Assembly: GCF_037890695.1 (NCBI RefSeq)
Contig: NZ_CP149571.1
Span: 2,386,001 to 2,450,000, forward strand
Source: Aeromonas jandaei
GTDB taxonomy: Bacteria; Pseudomonadota; Gammaproteobacteria; Enterobacterales; Aeromonadaceae
Length of the DNA stretch: 64,000 bases
Direction of reading: 5' to 3'
The notes under the pieces are model-generated. The model saw only the letters and a list, made by a program, of their open reading frames with translations, was not told where the DNA came from and ran no database searches. The translations under genes were made by a program, and so were the position numbers. Shown piece by piece: positions 1 to 9,100 of this stretch. The number at the start of each line of letters is the position of its first letter. Positions within the stretch are counted from its first letter, which is position 1.

Positions 1-1677
1 CTGATGGGCTGCGGCATGGGTGAGCTGGTTAGGGCCCGCTACGTCCCCCACCGCCAGAATGCTGGGGTAGTTGGTGGCAAGGAAATCATCGACCGCCACA
101 GTGCCGCGCGGCGTCAGCTCCACCCCCAGCGCTTCGAGCCCGAAGCCGCTGACGTTGGCGACCCGGCCCAGCGCCAGCAGCAGTTGATCCCCTTCCACCA
201 CCTGCATTTCTTCGCCTCGGCGCAGTTGCAGCCGGATGGGGAGATCCCCCGCGACTGCGGGCAGGTAGTCGGCTCGTTCGGCGCGCCAGCCGGTGAGCAC
301 CCGCACGCCGTCGCGGGCCAGCTGTTCCGCCAGCAGTTCGGCCACCTCCCGCTCTTCACGGGGTAGCAGCTGCTCCGAGAGTTCTACCAAGGTAACGGGA
401 ATGCCGAGCAGGGCAAAACTCTGGGCCAACTCGCAGCCGATGGGGCCGCCGCCCAGCACCAGCAGCTGGCGCGGCGCGCTGCGCAGTTGCCAGAGGGTGT
501 CGGAGGTGAGCCAGGGCACCTGCTCAAGGCCCGGCAGCGTGGGCACCAGCGGCCGGGCGCCGGTGGCGAGCACGATATGGCGGCTGGCAAGGCGTTGGCC
601 GTTCACCTCGACCTCCCAGGGGGAGACCAGCCGAGCCTCCCCTTCGATACATTCCACCCCCAGCCCCTGATAGCGCTCGATGGAGTCGTGGGGCTCGACC
701 TCCTTGATGACGCGGGCGACCCGCTCCATCACGGCAGCGAAATCGGCGCTGGCTTGGCTTGGGCCAAAGCCCAGTTCACTGGCCCGGCGCTGCTCGGCGG
801 CAAAGCGGCTGCTTCGGATCAGCGCCTTGGAGGGAACGCAGCCGCTGTTGAGGCAATCGCCCCCCATCTTGTGCTTCTCGATGAGCGCTACCTTGGCCTT
901 CACCGCCGCGGCGATATAGCTGGTCACGAGGCCGCCGGCTCCGGCGCCAATCACCAGCAGGTTGTAGTCATAGTGGGTCGGCTTGCGGTAGGGGGCGTGC
1001 AGCCGATGCAGGGCGAGGCGCCGCTGCAGGCCCTTGAGCAGCATCGGCATCAGTCCGAGCAGGGTCAGCGCCACCATCAGGCCGGGGGAGAGGATATTGC
1101 CGGTGCTGGTGAGGTTGGCAAGCTCGCTCCCCGCCAGCACGTAGACAAAGGTGCCGGGCAGCATGCCAAGCTGGCTCACCCAGTGGTAGGTGCTGACTCT
1201 GATGGGAGTGAGCCCCATCAGCAGGTTGACCAGAAAGAAGGGGAAGATGGGGATGAGGCGCAGGCTCAGCAGATATAGCGCCCCTTCCTTCTTCATGCCG
1301 GCCTGCAAGCTGGCCAGCTTGTCGCCAAAGCGCCGCTCGACCCAGTCGCGCAGCAGAAAGCGGGCGCTGAGAAAGGCCAGGGTAGCGCCAATGCTGCTGG
1401 CAAAGGAGACCAGCAGCAGCCCCCAGGCAACGCCAAACACGGCGCTGCCGGCCAGGGTGAGCAGGCTGGCGCCGGGCAGGGAGAGGGCGGTGCTCGCCAC
1501 GTAGACGACGACAAACAGCAGGGCGGCGCTGACGAAATGGCGATCGACCAGGGCGGCCAGCTCGGCCTGACGGGCCTGCAGCTGGGGCAGGCTCAGGTAG
1601 TGGCCAAGGTCGAAGGCGAAAAAGGCGCCGATGAGGCAGCCCATCACCAGCACCAGCAGCAAGCGGGAGCCGCTCAT
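1..1677 (-). CDS. DedA/TVP38-like membrane domain fused to FAD-dependent pyridine nucleotide-disulfide oxidoreductase (partial, C-terminus beyond window)
   Basis: The reading frame is open from the ATG at 1677 to the left edge (559 codons). Residues 1 to about 225 are hydrophobic, with several membrane segments of the SNARE-associated/TVP38-TMEM64 type. From about residue 236 a Rossmann motif (VIGAGAGG) begins a flavoprotein module. The redox pair GGDCLNSGCVPSK, with cysteines at 275 and 280, follows, then a second nucleotide-binding motif (LVLGGGPIGCELA). These are hallmarks of the mercuric reductase/lipoamide dehydrogenase family, which uses NAD(P)H and FAD. The C-terminal dimerisation domain lies outside the window, so a mercury-type Cys-Cys tail cannot be checked. 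The start codon shares one base with the stop of the AhpD-like gene, which suggests translational coupling. The substrate is unknown. The membrane half suggests a membrane-attached reductase. Confidence 0.85.
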   Translation of the reverse strand, partial: MSGSRLLLVLVMGCLIGAFFAFDLGHYLSLPQLQARQAELAALVDRHFVSAALLFVVVYVASTALSLPGASLLTLAGSAVFGVAWGLLLVSFASSIGATLAFLSARFLLRDWVERRFGDKLASLQAGMKKEGALYLLSLRLIPIFPFFLVNLLMGLTPIRVSTYHWVSQLGMLPGTFVYVLAGSELANLTSTGNILSPGLMVALTLLGLMPMLLKGLQRRLALHRLHAPYRKPTHYDYNLLVIGAGAGGLVTSYIAAAVKAKVALIEKHKMGGDCLNSGCVPSKALIRSSRFAAEQRRASELGFGPSQASADFAAVMERVARVIKEVEPHDSIERYQGLGVECIEGEARLVSPWEVEVNGQRLASRHIVLATGARPLVPTLPGLEQVPWLTSDTLWQLRSAPRQLLVLGGGPIGCELAQSFALLGIPVTLVELSEQLLPREEREVAELLAEQLARDGVRVLTGWRAERADYLPAVAGDLPIRLQLRRGEEMQVVEGDQLLLALGRVANVSGFGLEALGVELTPRGTVAVDDFLATNYPSILAVGDVAGPNQLTHAAAHQ

Positions 1678-2258
1678 CAGGCGTCCTTGCTATCTGGCTG
1701 GGCCGGACGCACTGGCTGCACCGGCAGTTGGCAGAAGCCCTGCGGCGCGATATCGAGGGCGGCGTTGAACTTGGCCGACATATTCTGGAAGGCGATGAGG
1801 CCGGTGAGCTCCACCATGGCGTCATCGTCAAACCAGGGCTTGAGGCGGGCGGCCTGCTCATCGCTGACCCCATCGAGGCCAGTCATCGCCTCGGTGTAGT
1901 CGAGCACGGCCCGCTCCCGCTCGTCGAACAGCGGGCTTTCGCGCCAGTTGGCGAGCGCCTCCACCTTCTCGCTGGAGCCTGCGCGCTTGATGAGGGTCAT
2001 GGCGTTGATGTCGACGCAAAAGCGGCACCAGTTGAGCTGGGAGACCCGCACCGTCACCAGAGAGCGCAGTACGGGGTCGATAGGAGAGCGCTTGCGGTTG
2101 ATGACGCCATAGAGGGTGGCGACGGCGGCAAACAGGCGCGGCGAGCGGCCCCAGCACTTGCCCGGAATGAGCACCTGACCGTAGTTGCGCTGTTGCAGCC
2201 AGAAAAAGGGGCGGATGAACCAGGCATATTCCCGGTCGGGTTTCACCTCGACGCGCAT
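1677..2258 (-). CDS. Carboxymuconolactone decarboxylase/AhpD-like family protein
   Basis: The protein has 193 residues. It carries a CxxC pair (CRFC) followed by a helix, in the pattern of the AhpD/carboxymuconolactone decarboxylase family, many of which are thiol peroxidases or reductases. The segment around LDYTEAMTG and VSDEQAARLKPWFDDDAMVELTGLIAF is the usual second half of the fold. The gene lies 11 bases after the DUF1499 gene and overlaps the start of the flavoprotein gene by one base, so the three probably form one operon. An AhpD-like thiol protein beside a disulfide reductase suggests redox work, but that link is inferred. The ATG is preceded by an AAGAAGG-like ribosome binding site. 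Confidence 0.8.
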   Translation of the reverse strand: MRVEVKPDREYAWFIRPFFWLQQRNYGQVLIPGKCWGRSPRLFAAVATLYGVINRKRSPIDPVLRSLVTVRVSQLNWCRFCVDINAMTLIKRAGSSEKVEALANWRESPLFDERERAVLDYTEAMTGLDGVSDEQAARLKPWFDDDAMVELTGLIAFQNMSAKFNAALDIAPQGFCQLPVQPVRPAQPDSKDA

Positions 2259-2269
2259 TGATGACCTTC

Positions 2270-2944
2270 TTATTGCTTCAAATTGGGTTTGTAGGCCTGA
2301 CCCAACCGCTCGTTGAGGCGGATCAGAAAATCCTCGATCCGTGCCCGGTTGGTACCCAGGTCGCTCTGCCCCTGACGGGAGGCTGAGCGCATGTCGATGC
2401 GGGTTTCGCTGGGGCCGACAAAGACTCGCAGCGCCACATCATCCTGAAAACCGAACCAGCCGGTGGTGGCCACCGCATCGAGGCCATCAGGGCTTGGCCG
2501 CACCTGCCAGCCGAGCTGCTCCATCAGGGCGTGGGCCTCGGTGAGCACTTCGGCTGGGGAGGCCCTGGTATAGAGAGGACCGGGTTTACCCTCAAATGCT
2601 TTCAACGGAGCCGGATTAATCGGCAGATCCTGCGCCGTTCTGAGCTCGCTGGCCCAGCGCAACAGGGGCGGGTTGTAAGGATCCGTACTGACATCGTTGA
2701 CCAGCGGTACGCGTAGCGCTTGTACCACAAAGGCCAGAGGCAGCAGCAGCGGCACGGCGCCCCAGCCATTGGCGTGTCGGCTGCGGCACCAGGGCAGGCG
2801 CACCAGCAACACCAGAGAGATGATGGCGCCAAGCAGGCAGAGGGTGAACCCGAGCCACCAGGGCCAGAGATGAAAGCGGCTGCCAAGAGCCCCTGCCAAA
2901 GGGAGCAACCAGGCCAGCAGTGGCCACCTGTATAAGCTGGGCAT
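2270..2944 (-). CDS. DUF1499 domain-containing membrane protein
   Basis: The protein has 224 residues. The first 80 or so hold about three hydrophobic segments. The C-terminal part is soluble and matches the DUF1499 pattern: a D-x-x-D-P-Y-N-P-P stretch near residue 85, a central AxxxxxLGW segment, then VATTGWFGFQDDVALRV and a polar MRSASRQGQSDLGTNRARI segment typical of the family. The function of DUF1499 proteins is unknown. The gene is the first of a likely three-gene operon with the AhpD-like and flavoprotein genes downstream. Confidence 0.75.
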   Translation of the reverse strand: MPSLYRWPLLAWLLPLAGALGSRFHLWPWWLGFTLCLLGAIISLVLLVRLPWCRSRHANGWGAVPLLLPLAFVVQALRVPLVNDVSTDPYNPPLLRWASELRTAQDLPINPAPLKAFEGKPGPLYTRASPAEVLTEAHALMEQLGWQVRPSPDGLDAVATTGWFGFQDDVALRVFVGPSETRIDMRSASRQGQSDLGTNRARIEDFLIRLNERLGQAYKPNLKQ

Positions 2945-3064
2945 AGCGCGGGATCCATCCTCGAAGTGCGGAACGTGCCGAGAAGAATAAACTTAATAGC
3001 CTGATAACGTTAGTAAATTCGTATGGGCTTGGGGGGCTTTTGGCCCATAAGTCAAGGGAGACGG

Positions 3065-3100
3065 TAAAACAGCGCGAGGCCCGTTGCAAACGGTCCTCGC
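3065..3100 (-). terminator. Rho-independent terminator after ppiC
   Basis: A 12-base stem with one mismatch (3074-3085 paired with 3089-3100, three-base loop) is followed on the minus strand by GCTGTTTT. It lies about 35 bases beyond the ppiC stop. Confidence 0.75.
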
Positions 3101-3133
3101 TGGCAGGGGATTGGGTCGCGCTGACGGGATGGA

Positions 3134-3412
3134 TCAGTTGCGATAGAGCACCTTGATAAGGTGGAAGCCGAACTTGGTGCGCACCGGCCCCAGTACCTTG
3201 AGCAGCTCGCCCTTGAATACCGCATCGTCAAAGGGCTTAACCATATCCCCCTTGTTGAACTCCCCCAGATCGCCGCAGCGTTTGGCAGAGGCACAGGTGG
3301 AAAAACGCTTGGCCATCTGGCCGAAGTCGGCGCCCTTTTCGATCTTCTCCTTGATCTCCAGACACTGTTTTTCGGTCTTGACCAGAATGTGCTGGGCACA
3401 GGCTTTTTTCAT
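3134..3412 (-). CDS. ppiC: Parvulin-type peptidyl-prolyl cis-trans isomerase C
   Basis: From the ATG at 3412 the protein has 92 residues, the length of E. coli PpiC. It reads like PpiC throughout: AQHILVKTEKQCLEI at the start, GADFGQMAKRFSTC, the GDLGEFNKGDMVKPFDDAVF core and the FGFHLIKVLYRN end. It is a small cytoplasmic parvulin that isomerises prolyl bonds. A start ten codons upstream is possible, but GAGGAG seven bases before 3412 and the match to E. coli favour the shorter form. A strong terminator follows. Confidence 0.93.
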   Translation of the reverse strand: MKKACAQHILVKTEKQCLEIKEKIEKGADFGQMAKRFSTCASAKRCGDLGEFNKGDMVKPFDDAVFKGELLKVLGPVRTKFGFHLIKVLYRN

Positions 3413-3457
3413 CGGGCGCTCCTCGGGTATTGGGGTTGGCAAATCGGGGGCGCAAGG

Positions 3458-3841
3458 TTACCTCAATTGGCCGCGTCCGTCAGCCGCCAGTGCAGCTTTG
3501 GGGCGGGCCTGCCAGATTATCTCCAGCCCGAGCAGGGCGTAGAGGCTCCAGATGGCCAGCGGATTGAGCCACTCGCCGCCCAGTTGCAGGGTCATCAGGG
3601 CGCCAGCTGCCAGCAGCAGGGTGATACCCGGCAGGCGCCAGTAAGCGGGCAGCGGTGCCAGCAGAGCCATGGCCAGCAGGATCCCGAGGCCAAACGGCAG
3701 GTTGAGGGCGGTAAAGGCCAGCGCCTGCTGGCCACTCATGCCGGTCAGCAGGGCCAGCAGGGCGCTGCAACAGGCGAGAAAGGTGATGAACTCGAGACGA
3801 TCGGCAATATAGTCAGCCATCTGTTCGCTACGTGCATGCAT
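3458..3841 (-). CDS. Small integral membrane protein of unknown function
   Basis: The protein has 127 residues with three or four hydrophobic segments (about 20-35, 45-62, 67-86 and 92-110) and short polar ends. I do not recognise a family. The ATG at 3841 has a strong AAAGGAG eight bases upstream. It is followed by ppiC on the same strand with a gap of about 45 bases to the ppiC start, so the two may be co-transcribed. Confidence 0.6.
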   Translation of the reverse strand: MHARSEQMADYIADRLEFITFLACCSALLALLTGMSGQQALAFTALNLPFGLGILLAMALLAPLPAYWRLPGITLLLAAGALMTLQLGGEWLNPLAIWSLYALLGLEIIWQARPKAALAADGRGQLR

Positions 3842-4338
3842 GATGTGTCTCCTTTAAATTGCTGACTTCAAGTGTGGGGCAGGGGGGGCGGCAAGGGGAG
3901 CGGGATAATTCGATTGCCCTGAACGAGCATTTCTTAACCGAAATGGGTTGTGTGCTACGGGGCACTGGCATTCGACGAGATTCTGCAGCAAAAGCGCGCC
4001 GTGGAACCCGGCTGCCGACAAACCCTGTCGCATGTTGTTTTGCGTTCCTTTGCAGGCGGGAATCCGGACGTAGCGGGTATGTGGTACTGGTGAGCGCGGC
4101 GTTGGGGTGAGATGAAGGCCAAGGTCGGCGTTTTTTAACCCGGCGATGTGCGCCAGAGCGGATGATTTGTAGCCAACGTATTCAAAGATATGGTGAATTT
4201 GCCACGGATGCCGCACTGTTGCCAGCCGGTGCCTATGTTAGGATAGGGCTCGCAATTTGCTGGGGTGCTCCGTTTCTCTGCTTCCGATGTGCCGTGAGCC
4301 GCTCCGCCATCTTAACCAATTTTCAGGAATATTGACCT
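3842..4338. other. Intergenic stretch between divergent membrane protein gene and tamA
   Basis: No convincing gene, RNA or repeat is seen in these 497 bases. Short open frames here have atypical composition and no recognisable motifs. The region must hold the promoters of the divergent genes. A TAGGAT-like -10 element lies near 4240, about 100 bases before tamA, but I could not pair it confidently with a -35 box. Confidence 0.5.
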
Positions 4339-6114
4339 TTGACAGGATGCAATCCGTCCCTGCTGACAGGGAGTTCGCTCTTTGGCTCAGCCCTTCGACG
4401 TAGCCTCCTGGTGCTCGGGTTGGGCCTTATGCTGTCGCTGATGGCCACCCCCGCACTGGCTGCCAAGCTCACCTATCAGGTCAAGGGGTTGAAAGGGGAG
4501 AACAAGGATAACGTTGAAGCCTACCTCAACGCCTTGCCCGTCTATCAGGAGCGGCAATACCGCCCGGCTCGCGCCAAAATCACCGAGAGCGTGCAAAAGG
4601 CGCTGCAGGTGTATGGCTACTACCAGCCCAAGATCACCCTGAGCCGCGACAAGAAAACCCCGTCCAAAGTGATGATTGAGGTGGACAAGGGGGAGCCGGT
4701 CATCGTCTCGCGCCTCGATATTCTGCTGGAGGGGGATGCCGGCAGCGACGAGGTCTACAGCGCCCTGCTCGATCAGTTGCCGCTCAAAGAGGGGGATCCC
4801 CTCAATCACGCCAAATACGAGTCGATCAAGGCGGATCTGGGCAGCCTCGGGCTGGCCCGCGGTTACTTCGATGCCAAGCTGGGCAAGAGCCAGGTCAAGG
4901 TATTCCCGGACAAGGGGACGGCGGAGATCTACATCCTCTTCCAGTCGGGCCACCGCTACCACTTTGGCGAGATCCGCTACGACGCCACCCCCGAAGCGCT
5001 CCACCTTATTCGGCCGCTTATCAACATCAAGAGCGGCGACCCCTATCTCGCCATCCGTCTGGCCGAGATGTCGCAGGATGTCTCCTCCACCAAGTTGTTC
5101 CGTCAGGTCGATATCAAGCCGGTGCTGAGTGAGGCGAGCAACTACCGGGTGCCCATCTCGGTGACGCTGGACAACCGGGTCGATCACGAGATTGAGACCG
5201 GTATCGGCTACGCCACCGACGTGGGGCCGCGGATGAGTGCCACCTGGGAGAAGCCCTGGGTCAACCGCTATGGCCACCGCCTCTTTGCTACCGCCAAGGT
5301 CTCCCAGCCGGAGGCCGAGCTCAGCTTCGACTACCAGATCCCGGTGGGCAACCCGCTGCGGGACTACTACTCGATCCAGACTGGTTACCAGTACAAGGAC
5401 AACAACGATACCCGCTCCGACCTGACGACCGTCGGTGTGCACCGCTGGACGCGGCGACCGGAGAGCTGGGACCGTGACGTCTTTATCCGGCTGGAAAACG
5501 AAATCTATACCCAGGGTGCCGACGAGGGGAACAGCTTGCTGCTGATCCCCGGTGTCTCCTGGTCGCGGCTGCGGGTGCGTGGTGGTCTGGTGCCCGACTG
5601 GGGGGATCGCCAGCAGCTGACGCTGGAGTTCTCCGACCCCAGCTGGGGCTCCGACATCAGCTTTATGCGGGTGTGGGGACGCAGCAAATGGCTGCGTACC
5701 TTGGGGGATAACCACAGATTCCTGATGCGTGCCGAGCAGGGGGCCATCATAGGCGACAGCTTCTCGCTGGTGCCGCCGTCGTTGCGTTTCTTTACCGGTG
5801 GTGATCAGACGGTACGCGGCTTTGGCTACGAGACCATCTCGCCGACCGGCTCGGACGGCAAGCTGACCGGTGGCCGCTACACCAGCGTCGCCAGTATGGA
5901 GTACAACTACCGCTTCAGCGACAAGTGGCTGGGAGCCCTGTTTGTGGATGGCGGTACCGCCACCAACGACTACAGCGAGCCGTGGAAAATAGGTACCGGT
6001 GTCGGTGTGCGCTGGGTGACCCCCATCGGTCAGGTCAGGCTGGATCTGGCGGTCGGGGTATCGGAAGAGGACAAGCCCTTGCGGCTGCATTTCGCATTGG
6101 GGCCTGAATTATGA
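4339..6114 (+). CDS. tamA: Translocation and assembly module outer-membrane subunit TamA
   Basis: The protein has 591 residues and belongs to the Omp85/BamA superfamily. A signal peptide ends near residue 41 (PALA|AKL). POTRA-like domains span about 45-270, and a C-terminal beta-barrel with the FFTGGDQTVRGFGYE motif (the conserved loop-6 VRGF) runs to a terminal aromatic-poor GPEL end. TamA sits in the outer membrane and works with TamB in outer-membrane protein and autotransporter assembly and in phospholipid homeostasis. The start is a TTG at 4339. An in-frame TGA lies just upstream and the next in-frame ATG would truncate the signal peptide. The stop overlaps the tamB start (ATGA), so the pair is translationally coupled. 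Confidence 0.95.
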   Translation: MTGCNPSLLTGSSLFGSALRRSLLVLGLGLMLSLMATPALAAKLTYQVKGLKGENKDNVEAYLNALPVYQERQYRPARAKITESVQKALQVYGYYQPKITLSRDKKTPSKVMIEVDKGEPVIVSRLDILLEGDAGSDEVYSALLDQLPLKEGDPLNHAKYESIKADLGSLGLARGYFDAKLGKSQVKVFPDKGTAEIYILFQSGHRYHFGEIRYDATPEALHLIRPLINIKSGDPYLAIRLAEMSQDVSSTKLFRQVDIKPVLSEASNYRVPISVTLDNRVDHEIETGIGYATDVGPRMSATWEKPWVNRYGHRLFATAKVSQPEAELSFDYQIPVGNPLRDYYSIQTGYQYKDNNDTRSDLTTVGVHRWTRRPESWDRDVFIRLENEIYTQGADEGNSLLLIPGVSWSRLRVRGGLVPDWGDRQQLTLEFSDPSWGSDISFMRVWGRSKWLRTLGDNHRFLMRAEQGAIIGDSFSLVPPSLRFFTGGDQTVRGFGYETISPTGSDGKLTGGRYTSVASMEYNYRFSDKWLGALFVDGGTATNDYSEPWKIGTGVGVRWVTPIGQVRLDLAVGVSEEDKPLRLHFALGPEL

Positions 6115-9100
6115 TCTGGGTAAAACGCATCTTTCTCTGGCTGATGGGGCTGATTTTCCTGCTGCTCATCGGCGTCAGCCTGCTGGGATTCACCCATCAG
6201 GGCAACAAGTGGTTGTGGCAACAGGCCAGGGCGGCGCTGCCCTCCCTCAAGGGGGAGCTGGTGGCGGGCCAGCTTGGCTATGGCTGGACTCTGGAAGGGG
6301 CGGGTTGGCAGGATGAGCTGGTGGATGTCACCGTCGATCGCGCCGTGCTCGACTGGGATCTTGGCAAACTGCTGCAGGGCAAACTCTGGATCAAATCTCT
6401 TGAAGTGACCCATCCGGTGGTGAAGGTGGCTGACTCGGAGCCAGCCCCGGAAGAGCCATCGGAGCCTTTTGTCTGGCATCCGCTCCCCCTCAAAATTCAG
6501 GTCGATAGCCTCAAGGTGGCTGACCTCGATCTGGCGGTACCCGGTGTTGCCGTGACGCTGGGATCCCTCGATATCGGCGCCACCCTCAATCGCAAGGGGT
6601 TGATCGTGCGCGGGCCTGTGCTCGACAAGCTGAGTGTGACCATTGCTGATGCTCCTGCCAGCACCTCAGCCAGGGCGCCGGCTCAGGCTAGCGGCAAGGC
6701 CGCAAGTTCCCCGGTAGCAAAGAGCGCAGCCAAGGGTGACAGCGATAAGGCACCCAAGACAGCGAAAGCTGGCAACGACAAGGCAGCGAAGGTAGAACCC
6801 ATAGTACTGCCCGCCATTCACCTGCCATTTCCCATCCAGCTTGAAGGGGTGAGTGCGACCCGGGTGCAATACAAGCAGGGCGAGCTGGTCGAAGGGATCG
6901 ACAAGTTGCAGCTCTCTGCCAGTGCCGTCGGCGATCACATCGAGGTGCGCGAGCTGTCGCTGCGCCACGCCATGGCGGATCTGGCGCTCAAGGGCAATAT
7001 CCGGCTGGGGGATGACTATCCGCTGGCGGTGACGCTGGATGCCAAGGCCCGCAAGGGGCTGCTCGACGGCGAGCTGCAAGGGGAGCAGGCGACCCTGACT
7101 CTGGGTGGGTCGGTTGGCAAACTGGCACTGACGCTGGCGGCCAAGGGGCCGGTTGCCGCCAACCTCAAGGGATCTCTGGCCGCGCTCGATCCGGATCTGC
7201 CTTTCGATCTGGCCCTCGACTGGAAGAGCCTCGGCTGGCCGTTGCACAAGCCTGCCAAAGATGAGCCGAACTATCGGCTGGATAAAGGGAGCCTGACCGC
7301 CAAGGGCAAGCTTTCCGGCTATCAATTTGCTCTTAATACCGCCGGCAAGGGTACCGACGTGCCTCCTTTCAAGGTTGTGCTTGAAGGGAAGGGGGATCTG
7401 GATCGGCTCAGCAAGATCGCCTTGCAGCTCAACGCCCTCAAGGGGGAGCTCAAACTCGATGGCAAGCTTGCGTGGAACAAGGGGATCGAATGGCAGGGGA
7501 CGACCCTGTTCAAGGGGATCAATCCGGCCGAATTGTTGCCAGAACTCAAGGGCACTCTGGCGGGAGAGCTGGAGAGCCGGTTTGCGATGAACGAGGCGGG
7601 CCACTGGGAGCTCAACCTGCCCAAGCTCAAGATCGATGGCAAGCTCAACCAGTATCCGCTGGCCCTCAAGGGTGAGCTGCGCGGCAACGACAAGATGGAG
7701 TGGCAGATCCCGACCCTCTCGCTGCAAAGCGGTCCCAACCAGCTGCAGGCCAAGGGGAGCATAGCACCCGCCCGCTGGCAGCTGGATGCGGCACTCGATG
7801 CGCCCCAGCTCGGCGGCATCTATCCCGGTCTGAAGGGGGATATCAAAGGGCAGGTTAAGGTAAGCGGTAACCAGCAGACCCCCAGAGTGGCAGCCGATCT
7901 GACCGCTGGCCGCCTCTACTACGCGGGAACCAATCTCGGTGGCATTACCCTCAAGGGCAACGGCGCGCTGGGGGCCAAGCCCGCTGGCGAGCTGACACTC
8001 TCGGTTGCCGAGTTGACCCAGGGGGCCACCAAGCTGAGCCAGCTGCTGCTCAATCTAAATGGTGATTTCAACCAGCATCAGCTGACCCTGACCATGAAGG
8101 GTGACCCGGTTGCGGCCAACCTCAAACTGGCGGGCGGCATGCGCGGAGATCACTGGCGTGGCGCGCTCTCCGAGCTCAAGCTCAAAACCCCGCTGCGTCG
8201 TTGGGATCTCACCTCGCCCTGGGATCTGGATGTGGATCTGCCGCGCCAGCGCGTGGCGATGGGGGAGCTCTGCCTCGGTTCGCAAGGGGCCAGCCTCTGC
8301 GTGAAACGAAGCCAGGTGTCGGCAGCGCAAGGCTCGCTGGAGTTTGCACTGGCCGGGTTTGACCTCAAGCGTTTGCGTCCCTGGTTGCCGGACAACTTTA
8401 GCTGGCAGGCGGTGCTCTCTGCCGATGGCCGGGCCAGCTGGCGCGGCAACCAGCCGACCCTGCATGCGGTGGTGCGTACCACGCCGGGCACCTTTGTCAC
8501 CGATGATCTCAAGACCGACTACCAGCAGCTGGCGCTGGGCCTTGATTTCGAGCGGCAGCAGGCGGCCATTCGTCTCGATTTTGCCTCCAGACAGATCGGC
8601 AATATCGATACCGAGCTGCTGATCAGGGAGCCTGCCGGCCGCGGTCTGCTCGGCGGCCAGCTCAAGTTTGATGATCTCAAACTCGACACCTTCGCACCGC
8701 TCATTCCCGAAGTGCGCTCCCTGCACGGGGTTATCTCGGCCAATGCCCGTTTTGATGGCACTCTGGCGGCGCCGCTGCTGTTTGGCCAGCTCAATCTGAG
8801 TGATGGCGAGGTGCAGACCCACTCCGACATGGTGACCCTGACCAAGCTGGTGACCCGCCTCAAGATTGAAGGCAACCGGGCCGAGCTGGATGGTTCCATG
8901 CTGGTTGGCAAGGGGCCGCTGGCACTGGGGGGCTGGCTCAGTTGGGCCAAGATGCCGGTGACCGGCAGCCTCACCATTCAGGGCAAGGAGCTGGAGGCGC
9001 AGTATCCGGGGATGGGGCGGGTGAAGGTCTCCCCCGATATCGCCGTCTCGCTGGGTGACGAGACCCGGGTGACCGGTCAGGTGGATATCCCCTGGGCGCG

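Noticed and set aside
4387-6090. Long open frame (567 codons) antisense to tamA
   Set aside because: It mirrors the codon periodicity of tamA, has Arg/Gly/Val-rich composition without motifs and no ribosome binding site. tamA itself is certain.
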